Shown: in pieces, positions 34,893-48,700 of the stretch
How the letters are laid out: the number at the start of each line of letters is the position of its first letter
Position numbering within the stretch: position 1 is the first letter of the stretch
Source of the DNA: Patiria pectinifera
Lineage: Eukaryota > Echinodermata > Asteroidea > Valvatida > Asterinidae
Direction: 5' to 3'
Length of the DNA: 64,000 nucleotides
Assembly (NCBI GenBank): GCA_029964075.1
Contig: CM057129.1
Coordinates: 24,419,430 to 24,483,429 of the forward strand
Made by a program: the position numbers and the translations under genes
Notes under the pieces: generated by a model
Databases searched by the model: none
What the model was told of the DNA's origin: nothing
Seen by the model: the letters and a program-made list of their open reading frames with translations, nothing else

Positions 34893-36782
34893 TGTGAAAA
34901 TCCCACGGCGGTGGGTTTCACGTTGGCCATGTACGAGCATAAAGAGCAGACGACCACCGTAGACTGCACGTACTACAACAGTGTGTGTGCACGTACGTCG
35001 GTCTAGGCCTGAGCCGTGTGAGCGCGTCGTGGCGGCTTTTGTGCACATTCTTATGACGTTTTTTTTGACATTGACAAAATGCGACACCAAAATAGACGGG
35101 TGCCTGAATAAGCAACGCACAAAAGCATTGTGTGTATAGCGCGGAAGCCGCGGTTAATTCAAACCGCCCTACAGTCTAAATTCAGACAAAAATGCTGAAC
35201 TAGAACATCGCCGTGCTCCAAGTTGGACTTTTTTGAGTTGCATTTTGAGTTTTCTGGTCTCTTTTAGAAGAAAAGATGGTTAAGTAAGTGTTTTGGTTTA
35301 AATTGGTAACGTTTAAGCACGTAGTAGGCTAATAAAATGAGGAAAACATAAAATGAAGTAATGTTATTGAAAATTGTTAACGCAGTCTCCAGTAGTTCCT
35401 AGTTTATTTACTTTTCAAAGAATGTGTCTGAGCTGCGCGAGCTGCACTGGAGCGCTGCATGATGTATGTAAGCTGCGGTTCACTATAGCGCAAGGCCGAG
35501 GGACAAAGTGGTTTAATATTCGTTCCTCCATGTTGTTTTTAGCAGACGGCCATGCATTGTATGTGTCTTTGTCATGTTTGTGAGTTTGTCATGTTTGTGC
35601 GTGAATACAACCACTTTCTCGCCAATGCAATGCTCGCGGCTTGAACTAGGCCCAGTGAATCTGTTCCTAGTCTATGGTGGAATCAAGGTCAATGAGTTTT
35701 ATAGCTCCATGGTTGAATCATATTACATGTATTCCTGAGTGAATTCCATATTTTAGATTCGGACTTGCTATAGCCTAGCAGTAAAGAAAGGTATAATGGT
35801 AATCGTGTAGTTTAGGAGGACACCTCCCTTTTTAATTTGTCCTTTTCAACATGTTCAAAAATTACTTTTGCAAATGACTGTCAACGTTTCCAAAATAACA
35901 TTTGCAGCCCTGGCCTAAGCAGTCTTATTCATTGAGATTAACTCTAGGTTTTTGTAAATAAGTAGGGGGGCCTAGGCCTACTTCTGAAGAAAATACGACC
36001 GACCTTACTTATTTTTTTAGCACTTATAGACATGCAAGTCACGGCTGTTCAGGCGCTGTCATCATTTTATTTTTACCCCATAATTTTCCTAATAAAAACC
36101 CTACCCTCTTCCCACGTAATTAAGCTGGCTGATATGCAATACGATATTTTAGCGAACTGAAAAGTATAAAGTTACTTTTCCTGTTGGTAACTATTTTTGT
36201 CAGTTTCCAAAACACAAAAGTGTCTTTTTCGTTCTCTAATGGAACGGGGTTCTGAACTACACAGATACCAGTGTAATGTTACTCAATGACATAAGCTAAA
36301 AAAACCTGCATTCCAGTCAACGATATGAGAAATAATGAGGCCGTGTAAAAAAAACTTGTTTCTCGTTTGGGCTTTTAAAAAAAAATGCAGGAGTCAGGGG
36401 CTTTTCTCTTTTCCCCGAGATGGCGGATTTTCCAAAATGGCAGATTTATTCTTCCATTTTCTTCACTCTTTTGCTGATACAAAGTTGGATACAAAGGACC
36501 AATAACCATTTCTGCATATAGCCACAATTTGTTTGAAACAAATAGAAACACAGTATATTGACAATATATTTGCAAAATATGTTGCAAGTTACGTATAAAT
36601 TAAAAAAAATAATAATATAGAAAAGGAGGCGGGCATGAAAAAGGAATCAGGGGGGATGAGATATACTGGTTTATTTTTTACTTGACTTAATATTAATTTG
36701 TGTCTTTTAACTAGCACTTTCTATTTTCTATTCCTTCGTTAATCATTTTGTATGACTTTTGACTTCTGTTCCACAGTAAACA
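34893..36782. promoter_or_regulatory. Divergent promoter interval between basonuclin (-) and centlein (+)
   Basis: The two start codons lie 1.9 kb apart and face away from each other, so both 5' UTRs and promoters should be here. CpG-containing GC-richer sequence occurs just above the basonuclin start (about 34.9-35.2 kb). The acceptor-like TTCTGTTCCACAG just before the centlein ATG implies a 5' UTR intron, so its first exon lies further left but cannot be placed. No TATA box can be assigned. No other gene seen. Confidence 0.5.
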
Positions 36783-39700
36783 ATGACTTCATCAGAAACC
36801 AGTCAACTCCAAGCCCAGAACCGGGCTTTGTCTGAAGAATTAGCTCAGTGCCAGGTAACAGTTGTGTGTGTTTTGTTTTTGTTTTCTTTGTTTTCCTTAC
36901 TCTTGGCCGATTTCTTTTCTTTTTTGAGAGAGAGGCATTTTGCTTTTTTTTGTTTGTGTTGTTTGTTTTAGCTCAGTGCCAGGTAACATCTGTGTGTGTT
37001 TTGTTTTTGTTTTCTATGTTTTCCTTACTCGAGGCCGATTTCTTTTTTGTTTTGATCAGAGGGGCATTTTGCTTTTTTGTTTGTGTTGTATGTTTTTCTG
37101 TTTTGTTTTTTACCTTTGAAGTTTGTTTTGTTTTTTGATTTTTTTCCTTTGGGTGTTTTTTTTTGTATTGGGTGTTCATCAGTTCATAAAATGGTAAACG
37201 ATCAGTGGTGGCCAGCTGAAGTTTGTGGTCTTTTTATTAAAATACATTACACATAACTTGGGAATAGAGTATGCAAACTCCGTGAAATTTTCACAGTTAC
37301 TAGTCAATAATATATGTACTTTATCCCTATATTATTTCTGTGAAATGGAGCGAGCCAGATAATTTTAAAAATACTTTTTTCGGTCACTTTCTTTTTGAAT
37401 CGCCCTGTAATTTCAAATCCATCCATTTGAGGTGGTATAATTCATAATAGCTAGAAATGTGGCTTTGAATGCATATTTTTGAATGATAAATCCGGCAAAT
37501 ATATCGTTTATTTGGTGTTAAACATTATTTTCAGTCCTAAAAAAATCCTTCCCAGCTGTTTAGCAATCCTGTTTTTTCTGTTTACTTTGACCTATTCCTG
37601 CAGGCTGACAAGGAGTTTGTTTGGTCCCTGTGGAAGCGACTACAAGTTGCCAATCCAGATGTTACACAAGCCATTAGTCTCGTGGTCCAACGGTTAGTCA
37701 AATACATTTCAAAAATGCTCTGTACAAATATCATTTTTGTTGATGCGGCAAAGTATATTTCCTGTCTTTAGCCCTAACCTTCCCAAATCCTCCAAAATAC
37801 TCTTTGCAAAATGGAGGATTTTGCAGGATTGAGGCTATATGGCAAAAGTGTGTGGCTGATTTCGGAGGATGCACTGTGTCAAGGTCTTTGGCCGGACCTT
37901 GTATAATTTATGCTCAGTCGTGCATAAATTTAGGCCTAGATTATACTTGAAATCCTCCGCACTGCTCCAGGATGTCACTGGCTCTGCCTCAACACGTTGA
38001 CAGTGATTCCCGGAGGATTTTCCAGGATTGAGGCAGTGGTCATCCCTCCAAGGACCACGTTCAAGAAATAACGAAGGATTTTGCAGGATTGAGGCTGTAT
38101 GCTATTTTGACATGGAGACAGTTGGAGGATTTTGCAGGATTTAGGTTACATCCCGGCAAAAATGCCTAGGGAGTTAGTTAGTGGAAGGGTATGCATATAA
38201 CATGTAATCCCACATTACGAAAGTTGTTGCACGGCGAGAAAATGACAGATGCAAGTGCTTTTTGTACCTCATTTTTGTGTATTTTTTCCTTGATGATTCA
38301 TTACTCAGTTAAAAATGAGTGGATTTAGTATCTTTATTTCACTTGATTTTTTTTTCATTTCGATATTTTCTGACTTTCCAGTGAGAAGGAAAAAGCAGAG
38401 TTGAAGGACAGGAAAGTTCTGGAGATTCTACAGATCAAGGATGACCGCATTGCAGAATTGGAAAGGGTTAGATTCTCACAGAAACATTGATCTTAAACTT
38501 GAAGGCAATTTGCATCGTTCATTTTTTATTGGGGGAGGGAGTTAGGAATAGCATCATTACACATCTGAATATGATTTTTTCCTTTCCATTCATAAAATGT
38601 AAATAAATTTGATAACTATATTTTATTTGCTAAATGTGAGTACATGTAATTCTTGCTTGCTATTAATGTAAAGTTTCTTTTTTTTTCAAACAGCTGTTGT
38701 CTCAACAGCAAGACGAACTCAAAGGCTTTATTTCAAGGTAATGTTTGGTATTTGACTTTCCAATATAGATTGTAGATTTTTATCATTCCTTTTTGGTTGA
38801 ATTCCAAGCAAAACTCTTTATGAGCATGCAGTTCTTCATCTTATGAATGAAATGATTGGTTCATCTTTATGATTCTTATTATTTTCAACTTTTCAGGAAA
38901 ATTGAAGTTGACGATGAAAAGAGGAAAATCCGTAAAGAAAACCAACATCTCAAGGAGAAACAAATGCAACAAGAACAGCTGGTAATGAAGTGTTAAGAAT
39001 TTGCCCACTTTGGGGATTGTTCATAATCTTGCCTTGTAGGCAATATTTATTGCATTTTTTAACCTGGCTGAGTAAAATTGGATCATAGTTTCAAGTTGAT
39101 TTGGTACGGCTCTCATTTGCTTTGGCCCTGATTTGGATTTGAATGTTTTACGTAAAGTTAGTTCCTTCTGGATTTTTCATTTTCTTGCTGTTCTTTTTTT
39201 TTAACAGCTCCAGTCAAAGGACGTACGACTGAAGAATGTCGAAGAGATCAACAAAGAAACATTGGAGAAAGTCCAAAATGACAAAAAAGGTATTCCACCA
39301 CAATTGAAATTAAATAATTTGATTTCAGTTAAACCTTTTATCATTTTATAATTTAATTAATTTTGAAATTTTTCTATTTACAGAATTAGTTCTGAATAAT
39401 GAAAACAATACTCTGATCTGGAATTTATGTATAAATTGTGCAACTGTATCATATAATGTTGGCAAAGTCAATTCATGAAGGAGTGAAAAGTGGATGGAAG
39501 GTGAGAGCTCATGCTGGTGTGTTGTATAACTTAAATGTTTTAGTTTGTTTCTATTTTTCTTTATCTGCGCACTAATTTTTTGACTTCCTAATTAGATTGC
39601 GAGAAGCAGATTACCAGTTTGACCATTGAGCTTGAGAGAGAAAAGCAGTCCACAATCAGACTACATGCTTCCAACCTGGACTTCCAAGATAGAATCAAGG

Positions 39701-42700
39701 TATTTATCATAAAAGCAGGGGAGTGTTGTAAAAATAAGAACGCTTGAAATTCTTATCGTTATCGCAATGCTGTATCACAACAATTATTGCAGTTGTCAGT
39801 GCATCAATGAATTTTTACACCCTTATACATTGGTATTGTACATATTGATCATTCTATCAATGAATCATGTCTTTGAGAGTAAAACCGATGAAATCTCTAG
39901 GATTAACGGTTTCCGTATATTTTGTTGTTAATTTGTAGGACCTAGAGAAGGATATTCAAGCTATCACAGAGACTGCTAAGAAGGCAGCCCATGAGGTAGG
40001 TCCTCCTATTTTGATGTTCACTTTTGTTGGTAGAGCTATTTGCTAAATCCACCAAAACATGCATGCGGCATTAGAGACGTGTTGTCACCCACGTGCGGAG
40101 TTGGTGTGGGATGTGTCCAAATTTGGAATTGTCCAGTGTCATCCTTTTTCCGTAAAATTAAATATTATTTTGTAACCATGCAGATCAAATGTTAAAGTAG
40201 TTGTGGCTTGCAGTAGATTTACAACCCCCCCCCCCAAAAAAAAAAATCACATGAGTACAATTGTCTTGTGTTCATTAAATTTGATGAAATTCATAGAATT
40301 CGTGTGGTGTGGCGGTGCGGTGGAGGACAGGACTCACTCAAGTGAGAGGGTTAGGGGCCCTCTGTTGTGGCTGTTGCCATGTGTGTGCCCTTGAGTAAGG
40401 CGCTTTACCTCAAATACTCCCTCTCAGCAGGTGTTAAATGGTACCGCATTATATTCAATGCTGGGAAGGTAACAGCAGACTATGGGAGGAGGGTGTGTGA
40501 TATCCTCCCACAGCACAGCAGCATGGACGGAGTCTGTCCCATTCGCTGAAGAGAAAGAGAGATGGGCACTCCCCGTTCCTGTGAACACAGGTTCGTTTCC
40601 TTTACCTTTATAGAATTGCATTTAAGAAATACTAAGTCACCCATCTGCTGTGGTTGGTTCATTTGTTTGTTTAGGAAGACGGACATCTGAGGAAACTCAA
40701 GGATTTGGAGGAAAGTCTGCGTCAGCTTAAAGAGGAGCTCAGGAAAAAGAGAAGTGAACTAATTGAACAAGAAAAAGAATCCAGTAAATTAAGGTGAGTG
40801 ATTTTTGTACCCAGACCTTTAGAGCCTATCAGAACATTAACCAGACCCTAAAAGAGAGGAAAATGCTGATAACATAAAGAGCCCACGACATTACCTTTAC
40901 TCCCTTACGTTTGTAGTTACTTCTTGTACGAAGACCCGTTACTCTAAATTGTTTGAAAATAATCAGAACCCCTTTTGGGTTAAAATTTTGTTTAAGTGTT
41001 ATTTTTCAACATTTAGAATGTGCCGTGTTCCTGACAACTGAGGGCGCTGTTTTGAGATGCCAGTATAGTAAGGGAACACCACAGTTTGTGGCTCAATGAA
41101 AACATGTCTATCTATTTTTTGCTACATAGTTGACTGTCATGCCTGTTTGGAAAGAGTCCCCAAAACCCTTAACAGTTGAAATACTCAGATTGAACACAAA
41201 ATTAAATGGCACAAAATGGTGCATTATAAGGATTATTTTGTAGACAAAAAAATCTCGTACACAAGCTCTATTAGCAGTAAGTCATACGTTTAGTGATTGT
41301 TTTAGGAAGGAGATATCTGATGTACAGGCAGCCAGCAGCCAAGCCATGGAGCATGCAACTCAGCAGGGGGACGTCATACAACAACTGCAAACACTGCAGT
41401 TTGAAACGCAGAAAGGTGACATTCATTACATTCCACTTTGTGCCTGCCTCCTTGGAAAATATAACAAATCAAACTTAATTGATTAAGTTAATGTCATCGA
41501 ATACTTTGTTGCTATAATAACTTCAATAGCTCCATCACGTTTTTTTTCTTTTCACCATTTGATTGATGAAAAAATCTTTTGTTTTTGTCCTCAGTGTTAA
41601 AGAATCAAGAGGACGCGCATAAAATAGAAGTCTCTTCCTTTCAAACCGTAAGTACTGGATTCCAATGTAACAGTCTTCATCACAGTTTTGAGCATATGGG
41701 ATCATTGATATAGACAAATCTGATGGCAGCCATTTTCTGCTGTGGCAGCACCAGGCTCGCATGAGTTGCGCTCGGGAAGTATACACTCCAGGCTCCTGGA
41801 GGCTTGGACCAATAGAAATACCAAAATGCGGGCGCCTCGTCTTTAAGAAAGTGTGCATTAAAGCTTCTAATTCTGGTCGCCAGATTAAAGCATAAAAGGT
41901 GTATATTTGTGTGTAATTGTAAACATGCATCGTTCTTTGTTGTGTAGCAACAACACAAAAGTAAGAAAGCTGGCCAGGCAGCACCCTGCAAAGTGGGCGT
42001 GGCAAAGCCTTGTTAACCCTTTATTTTCTTCAGACTAAATACTCTGTGTATAACTATGCCCCAAGTGGTAAAAACGCCATTTTTCTGTGTGTGATTTAAT
42101 CATGAATGAATTACATGCTTACAGGTAGTGTGGTAGTTGACGTACTTGTGATTGATCACGATTCACAAGTCATCATGAGTCAGTCACAAGTCATCCAGTC
42201 CCAAGTCAACTTGCAAGCTATTCAGATTCACAGTGTCCATCCCCCATGACTTTGGACTGGACTTTTGATTTGACTTGTGATTGACGTGTGATTCTTCAAG
42301 TACATGTATTACTCAGTCAATTATCTGTTTTCAGATGTACCAAGAGCTGCAGTCTCGTTACAAAGCCTCCAAAACATCTGAGCAGCAGTTGAGACAGCGA
42401 TTGGCTGCGGCTGACGAACACTTATCGCGACGGAAGGCAACAAAGGACATTGGGATCCAGACTGATCTGATTGATGATGGGATGGTTTGGGAGAAACACG
42501 ATACAGAGATGGAAGCAAGGTTGCAGAGGAAAAGGTACATTTGTAGAGTGCTGCAAGTGTGCGTGAGAAGTAGGTCAATCAAACCAAAAGGGAGGTGGCA
42601 CAGCCAAGAGGCGTAGCAACCAATAGACCCCTCTCATAGACAGACATTTTACTAGGAAAATTACAACTGCGTATTCAAAGCCATCAGGTGCATATACACA

Positions 42701-45700
42701 CAGTGTGCAAAATGTTCAAAACACGCGCTCATGTTGCTCAAAATTTCTTCAAAATACTGCACACCCGTTGGCGTCACGAAAATTTGACTCCCAGAATGTT
42801 GATGCACGTGACAATCTGTAGGCGGTGACATCATTCGAGAGGCCGCTACCTGTCCTCATTATGTTTGTTATGACGTCAGGTCTCCGGTCTGCCACGGCGG
42901 TAGAGGTTGCTATCAACAAGACGAATGTTGACTAGATTCCTAATGCGTTTTTGGCATGATTGTTTCAATTTCAAATATTTTTCATAATGTCTTGCATACA
43001 ATTTATATAATTTTTTGTTATTATCTTTAGCAGACGTCAGCAGGTCCGGGATGATCTCGATGACAGGTATAGTGCTGTAAGTGCTTAATCTCTTTCATTT
43101 TGTCGATAAAATTAAGGAAAAAAAAGTATTTTAAAAAAGGAAGTGGAAATATCAATAATGATTTGCTTTGACTTTTAATAGCCATGCTCTGCATAGAGAT
43201 TCAATTTTACACTCATTGGACACCAGAAGTGCTAGGACAGTTAACAGCCAAGTTTGAGCTGTTGCATGTGGAGTGCCAAATTTCTTCACTTACCTGAAAT
43301 GCACTTGTAAGACAATATTTGACTGCACCTGTGTTTCAGTTAGGGAAAATAAGGATACTGTCAGAAAATATCTGATGTCCAACCGTAATATCCCATGTGC
43401 AGTTGTTACGGTCTTGACGATGTGTGTCTTAAAAAATCTAGGACTTAATCATTGAAATCTTGCAGGTGTCATCACCACACATCAAAGGTCCATTGAGACG
43501 ATCTCGGTCTCTCTCCCCTCGTCGGCCTCGCCCTTACCAGACAGCCTCTTCTCCTACCACGAGAGAGGAACCAGAGGAGACTGCAACTAGGGATGCAGAA
43601 CCAACAGAAGACAACACCACAGGGAGGAGAATCACTGATCTGAGAAAACTGCTGAAGTTAAAGGTACTTCCCTAACCCTCCAGAATCTACAGGGTTGTAA
43701 TCAAGGGATTTGTGATGGATACACAAGTACACCACAAGTCTGGTCATAATGTGATGAACAGTAACAAAGGAATGCGAATGACTTTGTCCCAATTCATTTG
43801 AATACCTTGCGAGTTGACTTGGGACTTGATGACTTGGACTGTGATGGACTTGTGATGACTTGCAATCCAATGGAAATACCTTGACTACAACCTTGCGAAT
43901 CTCATAAAACTTTGCTAGATTTTGGTGGATTCAGGACTACAGTGCCTCAGCATTTGCTAAAAGTGAGACTTGGTGGTCAAATTTCGTAAGACAAAAGAAA
44001 GCTTCATTGAATTACTGCATATTGTCAGATTTTGACAAATTCTGGAAGCCTCCAGGCAAAAGTGCCTTGGTAGTTATTGTTAAGCAGTTCACGTCAGATG
44101 ACGTATATGCGGTATTTGGAATTGATAACGGATAAACACGCAATGAGCGAGGCCAGAAATATCTGTCTGCGACCCGCTCACAGCGAGCGAGGCTGAAAAT
44201 ATCAGATATATGCAGATGATAATATCATATATGCAGATGATAATATGCAGATATCAAATATGCAGATGACGACCTGAACCCGTCTGACATCAAGATTCGT
44301 GAAAACAATCCCGCGCCTTGGTCCAGTCATGTCAAAATAATCCTGACGCGAACTGATTTAAGACACTTAAAAAAAAAATCTGATGGCCTTTTGTATGGTA
44401 CAATATATTTAGAGTCCTTGTTGATGTTATAATGGTTGTACAGAATAATGAGTTGGATGAGATGCGATCTGCCCACACAAGACGTTTAGAGAGACTGAAA
44501 GCCCTTCAAGCCAGCTACAATGTCCTCAAGGAACAGATCAAGACCTATGATGCAGAAGAAAGGTACTTAAACCTGTTCTATTGCATGTTAAAAAAAAGGT
44601 GTTTTATATTGCATTCCAAACTGCCGGTTTTGAATGGGAACACACATAATTCTTTTAAAATGGGAATAGCTTGGGAAGGTCTTTGTTCCTTATGGAATTT
44701 TTGCCTGTGCACATGTAAACTGTATCAAAGAGATTTCATTAATTAAACTTTTAACAGGGAACACACCTTGTTCCTAAGGAGTATTCAAAAAGGAATAGGA
44801 ATGTTTCAAATTTTAGACACTTCCTATCCCAATCAGTGAAAAAAAGGGAACTTTGAGGTGATTGTCATATTCTGAATGCGTTTTTCTATGAGTGATCAAA
44901 ATGAAAGCGCAGCTTAAGTTTGAGTTTTTTTCTAGACACTGTGAGACCACTCCATGTACCCCTCTTCTTTGCTGATCCTGTAAAAAAATGCAAAATTGTA
45001 GACTGGCTGACCAGGGTTTTTCATTTTTTTAAGAAATCCTCCCAAGACGAAGAAGAAGGGTCGTCGTTCGGAGCCACGCACGCTGCAGAAAGAGGATTCA
45101 GATGCAGTGTGGAATGAGCTGGCTTATTTCAAACAGCAGACAGTCAACGTCTTACAAGAACGGTAAACAACAAGGAGATTTCTGTGATACTGACATGCTG
45201 TCGTCCCCAATTGCCGATTTAACTTGATAGGCCAAGGTTCTAGGAGTGTGATCAAGACCTATGATGTCTATATGCCAATGCAATTGTTAAGCCCGGTTCA
45301 TACTTCATGCTAAAGCGAATGCGAAGCGAATTTGACGTCATGAAACATTTGCTGCGAAATTCGTCTGAGTTGAAATGTGTTCAACTTTTGTGAATTCGCA
45401 GCGCGAATATTTGCCATGTCGTTACAAATTCGCGTTTGTTTTCGCTTTCGCGCCGAGTATGAACCGGGCTTTACAAAGAGAGAATTAGCTAGGCAGGCCT
45501 TGAACACATTAATCCTGTATGCCTGGCTCTCATGTGGAGTGTACAATCAGATGAAAAATGTTGGTGCCTGACCACAGTGTGTACCACACCCACACCTCTC
45601 GCGTGTCAGCAGAAAGCTCCATTTAATATGCACGGAGTCCATTATCGTAGACAATTGTTCGTTCTGATTTTGTTCCATTCTTATTCAGAATGAACCTCCA

Positions 45701-48700
45701 TGAGGAATTGGATTGCCTTCGAGTCCAGACAGCAGCAGATGCCACCACCATCAAGGAACTCACAACATGCTTAGAACAAGAGAGACAAGGTTAGATGTAT
45801 TCATCTCCTGAGAGATCAAGATTTCAGTTAACACAACTGTAGCATTTAAATTCCTGTTAAAAAATAAGAAGTTTCTTGCAATTTTCTTCAAAATTTAAAC
45901 ACCTTATTCTGACAGGTCCAGTCTCTTTATTAACCTTTTAAATTTTTTTTTACATACATCTTGTTTTGTTTGTTTCTACAATTGTCAAAGAAGACCTTTT
46001 AATTTTTAAAAGTGGCAATCTGTGCCCAGGATTTGGAAAATTTGGCATCTCCAATCCCATGTCAAAATTTGCTGCTACATACAAATTTTGCATGTTGCTT
46101 CCAAACATTCCTGCAAGGAGTTTTTTTGCAGTTACTGTCTTTGAATGTAAATGCCTTTTCCCTTATTTTTATGTATTAAAACTCATTTTGTGAAGAGTTA
46201 GAGAAAATGTTCAATCAAAACTTGCTGCATCAAGTTTCTTTTGCGTTGTCTTTTGTCTTAGTCTTTAACGCAAAGAGCTCTTTAGTAGTTCTTGTTATTG
46301 TTGGTGTTTTTTTTTCTTTTTCTTTTTAATTGATTTGTTCATGTAGTCCAATACACATGCTTGCCTCCTTTTCATCAAGTAAAAGCCTTTTTTTCTTCAG
46401 AGTTGGAGGAGCAGCTGAGCCAAGTAAGCGAAGCAAACAGAAGAGAGAAGACAGAGCGAGAACAGGCTGCAGAGCTGAGAGATAGGGTCAGTGACCTGCA
46501 GAGATTGATGCAGCGACTGGAGAAAGAGAAGAATGGATTGACGAGAGACAAGAGCCACCTAGAGGCCGAGAACAGGTAACCATCAACCACCTCGCATATC
46601 CCATATCCGCCACAGTCCAGTATAGTAGAATATGCTGCTATAAAGAACACTGCTATATTTAACATTATTTTGGCCATAAAAAAAACATCGCTGCGAGCTC
46701 TCAAATTTTTAATTCAATTCATATATACTGAGCATTGGTGGCCAAAAGCGTTATCAGTGACCCTGAACTAAACAATTTTTAGTGGACCTCAGTATGTTCA
46801 TTAGAGTGAAGTTCTTCTGTGCTTAGGTTTGTACGGTACAGCTTTGCCACTGTTACATGTACTTTGAGTGAAGATTTAATTTGTACTCGGGTCATCCAAG
46901 TCCAAGTGGGCACTAGCAGTATCTACTCATCTGCCGAAACTCGCAATCTGGGTGTCATCTTCGACACCAATATGTCCTTCCATGACCACGTTTCCCATGT
47001 GTCTAGGTCAATCAGATACCAACTTTGCAACCTTAGTTTTGTTCGCAAGTACCTGAGTCGGAATGCAACTGAACAACTAGTCCATGCCCTCATTTCTTTA
47101 CGCCTTGATTTCTGCAACTCCATATTTGTAAGTCTCCCTCAACAACAGCTAAATAAACTGCAACGCCTCCAAAATTCCGCAGCCAGACTAGTCACTCTCA
47201 CCAAGAAAGCATGTCACATAACACCTGTCCTTCAGTCTCTTCACTGGCTGCCCGTTGACAAACGCATCACCTTCAAAGTTCTGTTGTTGGTCTACCACGC
47301 AGTCCATGGCTCCTCACCAGTCTACAAAACTCAATACAGGCATACCACCCCCCACGCAGGCTTCGATCATCAGACTCCTCCCTTCTTCAAGTTCCTCGAT
47401 CCCGACACTCTTGGGGTGACCACAGCTTCTCTCACGCAGGCCCCACTCTCTGGAACAGTCTACCCCTCTCTATCCGTCAAGCTCCCTCTTCGATCTCCTT
47501 CAAACAAGAACTCAAAACCTACCTGTTCACACTCTAATCTCCTCTTCGACTTGCACCTTGCAATTCATATGTCTTGGACCTAGCATTTATAATTTGTAGT
47601 TTGTCATTTATAATTTTGTCATTTATAAATTTTGTAGTTTGTACTTACTCTTTGTATAGCGCCATGAGCGTCACCGAGTGATGGACCTGTTTGCGCTTAA
47701 TAAGATGCCACTATTATTATTATTATCCATTATTTATACAAAAATGTGGTTGAGTTCCTCTCCTTATTTGGGTGGTTTGATCAATACATGGATCGATTGA
47801 TTGATACATGTTTTGTTTGTGCCTATAACAAAGGTCCTTAAGGATGGGCGTATCAAAGCAGCGAGCCGTGGAGGCTCAGAAAGAGACCAAGATGATGGAC
47901 CTAAGGAGAACAATCAACCATCTCAAGAAGAAACTGAGGCATCTCAAGCACAGGCAGAGGCACACGGTGGCAGGAGTGTCATTCAGAAGGAGTAAGACAA
48001 CCAAGGAGGTAAGAAGTGGATAGATTTGTTGCCAACACTTCAACTACTAACACGCAGATAGTTCTGTGTACAAATATCACTTACTTGATTCTCATGATTT
48101 CAATGATTTCAACCCTTTCTTTGCAATTCAATGATTAGAATAAGGATTTGAAGCTTTCATTTTGTAATTAAACTGGCCAAAAAAGGTTTGCAGTACAACC
48201 ATGTGAGGCTGTCTGTCATGTGTGTGTTGGGAAATGAACCAGGTGTTTACTTGATATTTGAGTAGTATTCCCAGCTCATCATCAAGAAAAAACTCGTTGT
48301 AACTAGCAGGTATAAGTGAGATAATGCAGTGTTGTTTCCTCCACTTCTGCATTTTCAGCACCAGGCTATTCTGAACCGTTCGATACAAGAGATGAGCTCA
48401 ATTTTCTCTGATTTTGACGGCGATGAATGGGGTGAAACTTCCACCAGGTAAAACATCCATTCAAGTTTAATTCTCGCTCAATTTTTACAGTGATAAAATT
48501 CAGAAACATAGAGCGTAAATCCCATCATCAGAAGTGTATATAAAGCATTTACTACGGCTGTTTTTGTTTGGTCACAAAAACGGTTGTTGAATCAAACTGT
48601 TTAGTCTAACTTTGTACGGAATCAGGCATCAACTTTAAAAATTCTGTCACAAGTAAAACACCAATTCATTCTCATACAAAGTGTCTTGTACCACCCTTGA

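Noticed and set aside
34761..35120. 119-codon minus-strand frame containing the basonuclin start
   Set aside because: It reads through the donor after ATGGCAACG and continues in intron 1; upstream residues have no family similarity. Only the last nine bases before the donor are called coding.
39380..39480. Possible extra centlein exon after ATTTACAG at 39380
   Set aside because: The frame after the acceptor hits stops quickly, and the Asp codon is restored by joining 39289 to 39596 directly.
46819..47583. A 254-codon frame as an extra centlein exon
   Set aside because: The protein is a retrotransposon RT tail, and centlein joins directly and in frame from 46575 to 47834 without it.
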